Positions 36,701 to 46,947 of a DNA stretch of 64,000 nucleotides are shown piece after piece. The notes under the pieces are model-generated. The model did no database searches and had not been told where the DNA came from. It saw only the letters and a list, made by a program, of their open reading frames with translations. A program made the translations under genes and the position numbers. Every line of letters begins with the position of its first letter. Position 1 is the first letter of the stretch. Source of the DNA: Prillingera fragicola (lineage: Eukaryota; Basidiomycota; Tremellomycetes; Trichosporonales; Trichosporonaceae); NCBI GenBank assembly GCA_002335605.1, contig BEDY01000008.1, positions 801,001 through 865,000 on the forward strand, in the 5' to 3' direction.

Positions 36701-38301
36701 AAGACCGTTGCTATCCTTCCAACGAAGGGAGCAGACGATGACTGCGATACCGCGGATGCTGCAGTTGAAGAAATTGAGGACCAGCTGCAGGCTCTACTGC
36801 AGAAAGCGCAAAAGTCTCTTTGGTGAGAATAATCCCAACCACTATAACTAACAGACAGCAAGGATGCAGTGTTTTGGCACAGCGCCCAGGGCAACAAGGA
36901 AATCTACCAAATTCAAGTTCCAACCAAGACCAAGGTGCCAACGTCGTGGACAAAGTGTTCAAGCACCAAGGTGGGATTTAGACCCAGTGCCCTGGACTGA
37001 CTGATAGACATATGCGCGATACTATACTCCCGAAACGACCCCAGTTATTCGTGCCATGCAAGAAGCTCGCGAAACGCAGTCTACTGCGAAGAAAAACTTT
37101 TTCCGGCACCTGCTGGCGGAATTTGACAAGGATCGTGGTCATTGGCTGCAAATGATTCGGTACGCACATTGAATTGGCCACAAGATATTGACCTTCAAGT
37201 CTCATTGCAGAGTTGGATTGTCTGGTCTCTCTTGCCAAGGCCTCTCATGATATGGACGAGCCCAAATGCCGACCCAAGTTTGTGGACTCTGACCAGGCAT
37301 TCGTCGACTTTGGCGAGCTGCGGCACCCATCCATGTGTCTTCAGCGTGACTTCATCGCCAACGACGTTCAGCTAGGGGGAGAGCAACCTCGTACCACACT
37401 TCTTACTGGTCCCAATATGGCAGGCAAAAGTACCCTGCTTCGCATGACGGCGGCAGCCGTGATCATGGCGCAAATGGGCTGCTACGTCCCAGCTTCGCGC
37501 GCCACCCTTAGCCCCATTGACAAGATTCAGACCAGGATGGGCGCGTACGACAGCAAGTATCCCGTTGAAGCCTGCAAGCCAGTCCATTAATATCACAGAC
37601 ATGTTTGCGAGTTCCAGCACCTTCAAAGTCGAACTTGATGAGTGCTCCAAAATTCTGCGCGAAGCTGGACCCAGGTCACTCGTAATCCTGGACGAGCTAG
37701 GTCGGGGCACGTCCACCTTTGATGGCATGGCCATCGCGGGTGCCGTCCTTCACCACATTTCGACTCACACTTTGCCCTTAGGCTTTTTTGCGGTGCGTGT
37801 TTTGCCCAGGAGAAGCAAACCAAAGCTGACGGGACAAGACGCACTATGGCTCCCTGACCGAGGACTTTGCCTACCACCCCAACATTCGCAGCATGCACAT
37901 GCAGGTGCACGTTGATGATGATCAAGGAGTAAGTGACATATGAAATGACTCCGCTCATCGATCAGGTGGTATTCTTGTACAAGCTTATCAAGGGACATGC
38001 CGAATCTTCGCATGGCACACGTACGTCCCAGTTTAGGCGCGAATGCTGACCCGTAGACGTTGCAAAGCTGGCTGGTGTGTCGCAAACAGTCATCGACCGC
38101 GCCGACGAGGTTTCTGCCGAATTCTTCGAAGCTTTTCACACAAAACTCGCAAGCCGCCGACAGAGCTCCCTCTCCATCATGGCCCAAGCAGACTTCACCT
38201 GGTTACTGAAACTCGCCACAGCGAATATCGAGCCCACCACAGCAACCGTGGGGCAACAGCTTGATGTTGTTCGCCGCGTTGCCGCAGCCTTTTGTTTGTA
38301 G
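33797..38301 (+). CDS. MSH6: DNA mismatch repair protein Msh6
   Basis: Partner of Msh2 in MutS-alpha, which recognises base-base mismatches and short loops. Twenty-one exons and 20 introns (34-50 nt), all phase-checked; 1230 residues. Near the N-terminus QATLASFF is a PCNA-interacting peptide, placed in a disordered Ser/Pro-rich arm as in other Msh6. The mismatch-binding domain includes [17 protein letters not shown] (the Phe-x-Glu region). Connector, lever and clamp domains follow. The ATPase has Walker [10 protein letters not shown], Walker [17 protein letters not shown] and the FATHYGSL histidine switch, then VAKLAG. Two introns (36145-36178 and 37553-37598) are GC-AG with GCAAGT donors. 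Divergent from RNR2. Confidence 0.95.
36145..36178 (+). other. GC-AG intron in MSH6 (intron 9)
   Basis: 34 nt, donor GCAAGT, acceptor GGCAG. Splicing joins ...CLSPFG to [12 protein letters not shown], the conserved MutS lever entry. Confidence 0.85.
37553..37598 (+). other. GC-AG intron in MSH6 (intron 17)
   Basis: 46 nt, donor GCAAGT, acceptor ATCACAG. Splicing joins ...RMGAYDN to [12 protein letters not shown], a highly conserved ATPase segment. Confidence 0.87.
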
Positions 38302-38518
38302 ACCTTTTCTCTCCTTATTGTAAAGTCTTTGTAACATGGCGGCATGTGACTATGCATGTGCATCCACGGACAGGACGGCGTTTGGGTCAGAAATTGAGAT
38401 GTGGGGTTGAGAAATTATCAATTACTTTTATTATGTTATGGAAGGCGCCCCTCGTGAGACAACAACGACACAGCCAAGGACTAACTTCTACATCACTTCC
38501 CTTCGCTCCCCATGATCT

Positions 38519-38731
38519 TCATTGCATCGTCATCTCAGCCGCCGCTCCACTGTCTTTGTTGCTGTCGGCTTGGGCGTGAGCAGTAAAGGAGGCAACTCCA
38601 GGGACCTACCCGCTAGCTGTGTCTGCCTCCCCATATGAGCCCTCGAACTTGCCGCTGACATATTTTGGTCCACAGCGCGGTCGATTCTTGGCAAGCGTCA
38701 GCGCCTGATAGAGGGCGAGGCAGCAGAGCAT
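38519..38731 (-). CDS. Possible 3' exons of an unrecognised small membrane protein
   Basis: In the 637-bp gap between the convergent MSH6 and POL3 stop codons, the minus strand has a frame with a hydrophobic stretch (GMLCCLALYQALTLAKNRPR) and a polar Gly/Lys/Glu segment. A well-formed intron (donor GTAGGT at 38609, acceptor CCGACAG at 38562) extends it to a stop at 38519, ending EMTMQ. A TGA lies upstream in frame, so earlier exons would be needed; I could not find a satisfactory start. It may be the end of a small gene nested between the two larger ones, or chance. Confidence 0.3.
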
Positions 38732-38938
38732 GCCTACCAAGCCCAACCGGTATTGACGTCACTCTGCGCCTGGCCAACATCCCGTGGACCAGCCTGGCTA
38801 CTATAACGCACGCAGTTCCGAGGCTTTGGGGCGACTTCTGCGAGAAGGTGGAATCATAGGGTCGTGGAGCACGGAGCCGCCAAATGCTTCATTGTACATA
38901 CATGACTACAGTATCCCACGGCTCTACGACATTCATGA

Positions 38939-41900
38939 CTACCAGAGGAGTTCACGTTCAAATCGGTCCAGCTGTATTCCAGCCGCCACGACTTCCTTCT
39001 GCCTGGCCGTGCGACGGTAGAAGATAGGGCAATCGGCTGAAGTGCAGATGACGTCTTGGTGGAGCGAGCCTTGACACCGCTGGCATTGAGTCCACAGCCT
39101 CGCAAAGTCGATCTGCAACTCAGACGAGGTCGTGACCTGCGGGTCAGAGGTTTCTCACGAGGCTGCCATAAACGTACCTGCTTCTGATACAGCTCTGGAA
39201 GCTTGGGCCGACAGTTGACGCAAACTGCACTTTCTGCGCATAGTTAGCTCCGAGAAGTCGGTTGAACTCACCCTTGTTCCCCTTTAAGGGAGTTCGACAT
39301 CCGATGCAAGTTTGCGTCTTCACGGCAAATTTCATCAACCCGCCCACAGTTGGAGTCGCAATTTGGATGCTGCGTGTATGCTCCCCAGCAACTTGGACCG
39401 TCAGCTCCGTCTACGCTGCACAACATACGAAGGCTGCCTGATTTCTCTCCAAGAATGGGTTCAAAAATGCGCATGAGAGGCTTGGATAGTTGGTTTTCGA
39501 GGTAATAACGAGTGTCGATGGGGACGTTGTGTTCAAGCACGTAGAGTGGGTCCTCAGATTTTTCGTACGCCGCAGCCCCTGCTGGTCAGCCTATGTCTAT
39601 GACCCAGCTCACCCTTGATGCCCTTGACAATCACGTATGCAACTCGATCGCCCAGCGATGGAGCAGAGCCTGTGGGATCAGAACCCCCTCACTTCAACTT
39701 GCCGCACCTGCATCGCGCTTCTTCATCCTTTCGGCAAGCTCAACATGCGCCTGCTTTCCTGCATAGTCTGTAGACAGTCAGCGTGGGTCGTCCCAGCTTA
39801 TAACGAACCTGTCTTAGCTAGAGCTTTCGTGATGACCAGTTGTGACATGTCAATCTTGTTTTGAAGCAGATCCGCAATCGTCTGCTTGACGTAGCTAGAC
39901 AGTGTCAGTTGGTTAATCAAAGCTTGCCCTACTTTTCAGCACCCTTGACGTCGCGATCGATGAGCATCTTGAACAAACAAGTCTCAATCATGGTGGACAC
40001 CAGGCGACAATTGTCACGGCGTACTGTCTTTGAGGTCAGCAAACTTGCCAAATATGCGACATACCTCAATGCCTTTCGTGTCCATCTTGTCATACTTGTC
40101 AGGCTTGGTCCAGTACAAGCCCGCGTAGCGCTTCTTGCTGATTAACAAGTATGGGAAGTAGACTTTCTCAAATTCAAGCTTGATCGGCTTTTTGAACTTT
40201 GCTGACACCAGCTCTGCAGCCTCCGCACCTACAATATCAGCGTGGCCTGGCCATCGGCAAGCACTTACCCAGGCGCATGGCGGTTGGGAGATCGGGGCAC
40301 CCAAATTTGACCATTACTGAATCTGTGTCGCCATAGATGACCCTCGCGTCATGGTCATATCCATTTGTGATACAGTACTCGCCCTCCACTTCCTCCTTGG
40401 TCATCTCGATCATTTGTCGACCGTAGGCAGTGACCGAGGTTGAAATTGCAAGGCAAGGAAGCTTACCGACAGTAGCACCAGTGAATCCATACACCGAGTT
40501 GGCGCTAATCTGAACAATGAGTAAAAGTTCCTCGCTTGTGCGCGTACCTTGAGTGCTAGCTGTCGGCCGTCCAACACAGCCCGCTTGAAAGGATCCTTTT
40601 CTACCTTCAAATCCGCCTTGGCCCGTTTACGAGCCGCTAACAGGTTCTCGAGCACATTGGGAAGCAAACCCTTTCGCCGGCTGGAAGTTACGAAAAAGTC
40701 TGCAAGTTAGTTCAACACTCACAGGTTTGGATACGCACCATTGTTCGGAGTCTGAACGTAGTCCTGCCCTTCAACTAGCTTCAGACGCTCAATCGACGAC
40801 TTATCCAGCAGAGTGGTGTAACACAAGTTGTGCGCCATCATGATGGACGGATAGAGTGAGGCAAAGTCGAGGGTTGCAATAGGCGTATCATAATAGCCCT
40901 TGCTGGGTTCGATGACAGTCGCGCCCTCGTACTGTTCGTCAGTTCCCTCGCTCCTCATTGCCGGAATAAGATAGCCTTCGGCTCCGGCTCGACGATACAG
41001 TTGAGAAATGACGCGAATTTGCTGTCCTCGGGTAAGAACGTCGTTGAATGGAATGCCCGTGACTCGAGACAGCTCGGTGTAGTTGACAAGGCACATGAGG
41101 CGATCCAAGAGTCGCTGAGGCAAGTAGGCATCCTTGAGGTCAGCGAATCCTCTGGGTACTGAGCTTACTTTCAAACAGTACACAGCAAGTCGTCGACGCG
41201 AGTCGGCAGTGCCGTTTTGCAGCTCTGTGATGATTGAATGGTGCACATCCTCCTTCTGCTCGCCCAAGAACTGAGCGCATACCGCGTTCAACGTATAACT
41301 ACGAAGTTTGTAGTCTCGCTGAATGACCTGCAAGATGTCCATCTGCAGACGACCATCGATGTTGACCGCCTTCGAGTCACGTTGACCAAAGGCTTTGGAG
41401 GAAAAGTGGGTGTCTTTCACTTCAGACCTAACGCCTTCCTGTCAGCTTACGCGTCTAGAGAGTTGCTCACCTAGGATCCTTCCCAAATACGCAAAGTTAG
41501 GAATTTTGAGGGCCTTGGCACGGTCCAACAGATACGGCAAATCAAAGTTGGCACTGTTGTATCCGATAATGAGATCTGGATCGACTTCTTGAATGAATTT
41601 TTGCCACTCAAGCAGCAAATCCCGCTCTTGCTTGAACTCAAGCACCTGTGACCCGACGATATGGGCGCAAGTGTTGAGGGTGAACACGTTGCGAATGAAT
41701 GGCTTAGTTTCCCCTGAAACAAGTCAGCAGGTCTCTGGCTACATACCCACCATGCCTGGTCACCATTGCCGCGATTTGAATGACCGGATCAATGTGGGCT
41801 TCTGGAAATATGCCTTTGCGGCCGGCACACTCAATGTCAAAGCTGAGCACGCGAAGAGGCGCGATGGTGAGCCAGTCACCTTCCGGCGCATGCGACACGA

Positions 41901-42887
41901 GATCTTTATAGCTAGAATGTGTTAGCTTGAGCCTCAGTTGAAAACCGACAAACTCACTGCATCTCTACCTCCAGTTGGCAATGGGAGCGCAAGTCCGACC
42001 CACGAAGGATCTCGTACTTGCCCACCGGCGCTTCCACCCAGTTCATGCCGACGAGCTGTACTCTGTCAGAACACTCAACACGTCAAGCGACTCACATTTG
42101 TGTCAATCATGAAACGGAGCGTGTACGCAATATTGCTTTCGTATGTCATCACCTCTTGGTCAAACAGACCGTTGAAGCTAATCTGACCACGCTCGAACAG
42201 ACGTGCATTAAGGTCAGCGTCAGGGAATTATGGTAGCAAGAACTCATCTTTGACCTTTGGAACGGCCCTGGGCTCTCCACAGACAATTTTGATGAAAGGA
42301 ACAGTCTCCTCGCCCCGATATCCCCACAGTGACTTGCGGTTCACAATGACGCAGCCCGTAACAAGAGGGGTGTTGGTGGCCACTGCGCTCTGCGAATGTG
42401 AGTGACAGCTCGGACGTAACCGACTCACATTGATAGTGTCCTTGAACGCGGCCAGGTCGGATTGCATGAAGCCGGTGGGAGCGGCAACAAAGAAGTATGG
42501 CCGGAATCCATAGACATGAGCGAGAACGGAGTTGCCAGCCTTAGTGACTCCAAACAGCCGGAGAGTCGGACCCTTGGAGCTTGACGATTCCGTTACATCA
42601 GTCTGCTGAAAGACTAGGCGGGTGAGCAAGGATAGAGTAATTCGCTTCAATGCTTACCAATAGTATCCCGATCAGTACGGATATGTGGCAGAGACGGCCG
42701 CGACCAAGCCTTGCTAGTTTCTATCCCATCTGTTGGTGAGCCACCGAGACATGGTGTTCAACCTACCACCACTTGCATCTTCCTCTGCCTCCAGTTGTTG
42801 CAGTACATCCGAAAAGCTTTGCTGAGCCGCTGCAGTCGAATCGCTGCCAGCGTCCAATCGTGGCCGTTTGTTAAGCGGTTTGGTCAT
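38939..42887 (-). CDS. POL3: DNA polymerase delta catalytic subunit
   Basis: B-family replicative polymerase with proofreading. Twenty exons and 19 introns (34-46 nt) give 1070 codons, the normal length. The N-terminus has a basic NLS-like [12 protein letters not shown]. Exonuclease motif I reads [14 protein letters not shown] and [13 protein letters not shown] is exo II. Polymerase motif A is [19 protein letters not shown], motif B is [18 protein letters not shown] and motif C is [10 protein letters not shown]. The C-terminal CysA ([10 protein letters not shown] ... CVNCRP) and CysB ([19 protein letters not shown], the 4Fe-4S ligand set) are complete. Exon 4 contains an in-frame TAA at 42228-42230 between otherwise continuous coding sequence (see findings). 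An in-frame ATG at 42929 is an alternative start. A CGCGTCGCGTC element lies 55 bp upstream. Confidence 0.95.
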
Positions 42888-42941
42888 GACTTTGAAATGA
42901 AGTTGATGCTGAGAAAGTGCGAGGAACATTGACTTCTTGGA

Positions 42942-42955
42942 CGCGTCGCGTCAAC
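42942..42955. promoter_or_regulatory. MluI-box pair upstream of POL3
   Basis: ACGCGTCGCGTCAACCAAT contains a perfect ACGCGT followed by a second overlapping CGCGT core and an adjacent CCAAT. The 11-bp CGCGTCGCGTC is identical to the word in the RNR2/MSH6 promoter. Probable MBF-type G1/S element. Confidence 0.6.
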
Positions 42956-43056
42956 CAATGTTATGGACGGAAGCAAAATGCCCTGATCCAGGCAGCACTG
43001 CTGCAGCAGGCAGGGACTCATCAAATGTCTTGCTCTACTTTATCATCGTGCATAGT

Positions 43057-44485
43057 CTACTGATGCTCATTGGCGATGATACTCAATACACTCTCAATTA
43101 CGCCAACAGCCTGGTCACATTGTTCCTTGGAAACGATCAGGGGAGGGATGAGCCGCACAGTGTCCACTCCAGCTGTAAGAAGGAGCACACCACGCTCACG
43201 CGCCATACGGACCACCTGAGCCGGCAGGTCCGCGTTCTTGAATGGAATACCACGGATGAGGCCACGACCGCGAATTTCATTACTGACCAGCGATGGAAAG
43301 AGCGTCGGCAGACGGTTAAGCAGTTGGTCCAGGTGCTGTGAACTTTCAAGAAGATTTTGCTGGAAGGCGGGCTCGTTCAAGCGTTCCAGAAGGTGGACAC
43401 CCAACTTTGTGGCCAGAGGCTGCCCACCGAAAGTGGTGCCGTGATGGCCAGGAGCGATTACCTGGGCTACCTGATCACGCACCAGGATCGCTCCGATGGG
43501 GAAACCATTGGCGAGGGGCTTTGCCATGGTGATGATGTCAGGCTGGGCTTCCTGAGGAAGTGCAGAGCTGGCCCACATCGTGCCCGTACGAAAGAGACCA
43601 CACTGGATCTCATCGTAGATGAGCACAGCACCAACTTCCCGAGAGCGTTTCGCTAGGGCCGAGAGGAACTCGATGCTGCCAGTGCCGATTCCACCTTCGC
43701 CCTGAATAGGCTCCACGATGACACCGCAAGTGTTCTCGTCCACGAGCTTTGCGATCGCCTCGGGATCGGCGTTGTTGTACTCGCCAACGCGGACATTGGG
43801 AATGAGAGGGGCAAATGGCCCTTGATACTTCGGGTTGGGTGTGACGGAGAGCGCACCCATTGAGCGGCCGTGGAACGCGTTCGTAAAGCAGACAATGCCG
43901 GTCTTCGCCTCACCGCCGACTTCTTTGCCGTACTTCCGAGCGAATTTAAGAGCCCCCTCGTTGGCTTCAGTACCAGAATTCGAAAAGAACACCTTGGCAG
44001 CGCTGGAGTCGCCCAGCCCAAGGCCCCCATGCTTTCGAGTGCCTTCGACCAACGCTTTCGCCAAGGTTCCGGCATGCTCATTCCAATAGATATTGGATGC
44101 GTGCATCACTTTGGCAGCTTGTTCCGCCATTGTCGCGTTGATACCGTCATCTGCATGACCGAGTGCGGTGACAGCGATTCCAGCCGAGAAATCGAGATAG
44201 TCACGTCCTGACGAGTCGGTAAGAATGCAGCCTTTTCCACGCGTAATCAGAATAGGTGGGCGGGCGTAGGTGTTGAGAATGTATTTGCTGCCCTCTTCGA
44301 TTAGGTCCAGCGTCGCCTTAGGTGCAGCATCGTCCGGGTGAGTGACGGCCGTGTACTTGATGTTGGGCTGAGGTTGTTAGATGTAGTGACGAGGAAACAC
44401 AACAACGTACAGTGGAGACGGAGGCGTACCCGCGTGTCAAGCGAACAGCCGGACGCAGCACACAGGCAGCGCGTGACATGCTCAT
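43057..44485 (-). CDS. ARG8: Acetylornithine aminotransferase, mitochondrial
   Basis: PLP enzyme of arginine/ornithine biosynthesis in the mitochondrial matrix. Two exons (intron 44368-44410, 43 nt); 461 residues. The first exon is a classic presequence (MSMSRAACVLRPAVRLTRGY). Class III aminotransferase motifs are FSNSGTEANEGALKFARK, NAFHGRSMGALSVT, GVIVEPIQGEGG, LIYDEIQCGLFRTG and the Schiff-base lysine in MAKPLANGFPIGA. It continues GTTFGGQPLA. A second ATG at 44479 lies two codons in. It is divergent from the ASNSD1-type gene with 212 bp between start codons, so the two amino-acid-metabolism genes share a promoter. Confidence 0.95.
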
Positions 44486-44697
44486 TGTGAGATATGTCAA
44501 GTCCAAGTGAAAGAAGAGAGATAGGAGTGTTGCTGGATTATGCTCACTGCCTTGAGTGAAAGGTGGATAGAGGGAAATACGGGTGAGCGGACGGAGTCAG
44601 AATCGAGTCGGTAAAACCGACCATTCCTTATCACAAATCTTTTTCAGAAAACGATACATGGCTCCTTGCCTCTACTCCTCTCTCACCTCCTCGCTTT

Positions 44698-46824
44698 ATG
44701 TGCGGGCTCACACTTTGCATTCAGCCTGTATCTGCAGCACAAGAGCCGTCTTCCTGCAAGCTTGTCGACTCCCTTCATTGCACCAATGGTGACAGAGGCC
44801 CGGATGCACATGGCGTTTACGCAACTCGTATGCCGACGCCTGTAGGCGACGTTCTTGTTACACTGGGAGCAAGTGTGCTAGGGCTGCGAGGACCCATCAC
44901 GGCACAGCCGCTAGTGGGAAATTGTGGAGTGTTGGGGTGGAACGGCCAAGTCTTCAGCTCGTCAAGTCTGGGCATTAAGGTCGGCGAGAACGACACAAAG
45001 GCGTTGTTTACTCGACTAGAGTCCCTTCCAGAGTCTGAAAGTCCTTTGGACGTCTTGAAGGACATTGAAGGGCCGTTAGTCATTGAATTCTGTAGTGGAC
45101 AGTCGCTCACTATTGCAGCTACGCCTTCGTGTATCTCCGGGTACGGACATACAGCACATTGAACATGACAAGGTGCTTACAAGTCAGTACTCGACGAAAA
45201 CAATTTACTTTGGAGTTGATTCCCTATCTCGCCGGTCGCTTCTCCTTCATATTTCTGATGCCAACTCTGCTGCTTCTAGGCTAATTGTTAGCTCGAGCCG
45301 TAGTGGCGAGGCGAGGAAGCAAGGGATCGAACAAACGGCATTGGACGGGTCAGCGACTGGTGTTTTGAATCTCAATTTGCTGAAGCGGTACTCAAGCGGA
45401 GTGAGTGACATGTTTAGGGGCGGGGGTAAGGATCTTGAGGCAGGCTGACCAGTAGTCTATCGATTTCAGCTTGGCACTGACTCTGACAAACAGCAACGTG
45501 AGTGTACACATGGACAAACTCCTGATGCAGAGGACCGTGTTGCCCAGGTCAACGACGCCTTACCGGATAGTGTCCTAGACACTACGCGGCCCGCACAAGA
45601 GTGCCATTCCTTCATCTCTCATCTTCATGACGCTGTGCTTAGGCGGGTGGAGAACATCCCATTGCCCCAATTATCGTAAGCTATATAGCTGCTACCAGTT
45701 GGACGAATGCTCACTACTAGCCACGCGCGTGTGGCCGTTCTCTTCTCCGGGGGCGTGGACTGCTCCCTCCTTGCCGCCCTTGTGCATCGGTGAGCCTCCA
45801 TGTTGGTTGCCTTCTGATCAGCAGATGCCTCCCCCTAGCCGAACCGATAGAACTTGTCAACGTTGCCTTTCAACAACAACTCCCGAACGGGGAAGCGAGC
45901 TTTGACGTCCCTGACCGTATCTCGGGTCGACAGGCGGCGGCTGAGCTGGAAAGTGCCTGCCCTGGCCGCCGTTTTAGATTTGTGGAAGTGGATGTAACAA
46001 CCTCCGTGAGTCTGGGCAGCATCAAATCTGACCCACAAAGGAGAGCACGGAACATAGGCAAAAGGTTGTGGATCTCATGTATCCCAGCAATACAGGTGCG
46101 AGACACAACCCTCGTCGATTGTCATTACTAATGCAAACCAACAGAAATGGACATCGTGAGGCATATGATGTGGCTTGACTGACACCGCTCAGTCATTGGC
46201 ATACCCCCTATATTTTGCCTCGCAAGGGAGGGGAACGTTGCAAGCCCACAATGACACACCAGCTGAGGCATACCAAGTCACGGCCAAGGTGTTTTTATCA
46301 GGGCTGGGAGCGGATGAGTGAGGGACTGCGAGGTAGCCATCTTACTGATGACTGCTGCAGGCTGATGGGCGGCTACTCTAGACACCGCAGGGCATTCGAA
46401 CGTCACGGTTGGCTTGCTTTGTGTCAAGAGGTGGGGTGTGCTCACTGCTTCGCCTTGCTGATTCGTGTAGTTGCAGATGGACATCGATAGGCTTCCTCGG
46501 AGAAATCTGTCCAGAGATGACCGGATACTGTCCTCTCACGCACGTGATGCTCGGTATCCTTTTCTTGATCTGCACCTGCTCCGCCACGTTTGCGAGTTGC
46601 CAGTTTGGGCCAAATGCAACATTGCATTGGAGCAAGGGGTAGGCGATAAGATGTTGATTCGGCTGGCAGCACAAGCGTGCGGTCTGCCGATTACAGCTGG
46701 CCGAGTGAAGCGCGCGATGCAGTTTGGCACGCGGAGCGCCAAGCTGAGTGGCCCGGGACGGAGGAGAGTTGCAGCTGGAGCGGCTGTAATTAGTGAGGGG
46801 GCAGGTGGGCGGACGATGTCATGA
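44698..46824 (+). CDS. Asparagine synthetase domain-containing protein (ASNSD1/YML096W type)
   Basis: Two-domain protein of the asparagine synthase family. Eleven exons and ten introns (35-69 nt); 560 residues. The mature N-terminus MCG supplies the class II glutaminase Cys. RGPDAHG and VGNCGVLGWNGQVF follow, as in ASNSD1. The synthetase domain has the PP-loop VAVLFSGGVDCSLLAAL, FLSGLGADELMGGYSRH and the C-terminal ARYPFLDLHLL and KRAMQFGTR blocks. Exon 8 (46145-46155) is only 11 nt. Loop sequences differ from true AsnB/Asn1, so activity on aspartate is not assured; the family's function is poorly defined. The 69-nt intron (45401-45469) has alternative acceptors. The first-exon start is unambiguous because MCG must be N-terminal. 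Confidence 0.9.
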
Positions 46825-46947
46825 TTTACATAAAATTCGACATTCATATGCCACAGTGTTCGTACAGCGGACAGTGTCTAATGTTGTACAAACAAATACA
46901 AAGTGCGAGACGCAAAATCTTACAAAATTGCTCTTTGCAACCGCAGT

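Noticed and set aside
45401..45469. Acceptor at 45455 (CAGTAG) for the ASNSD1-type intron 3
   Set aside because: It puts the next exon in the wrong frame; GATTTCAG at 45469 keeps frame with the downstream synthetase domain.
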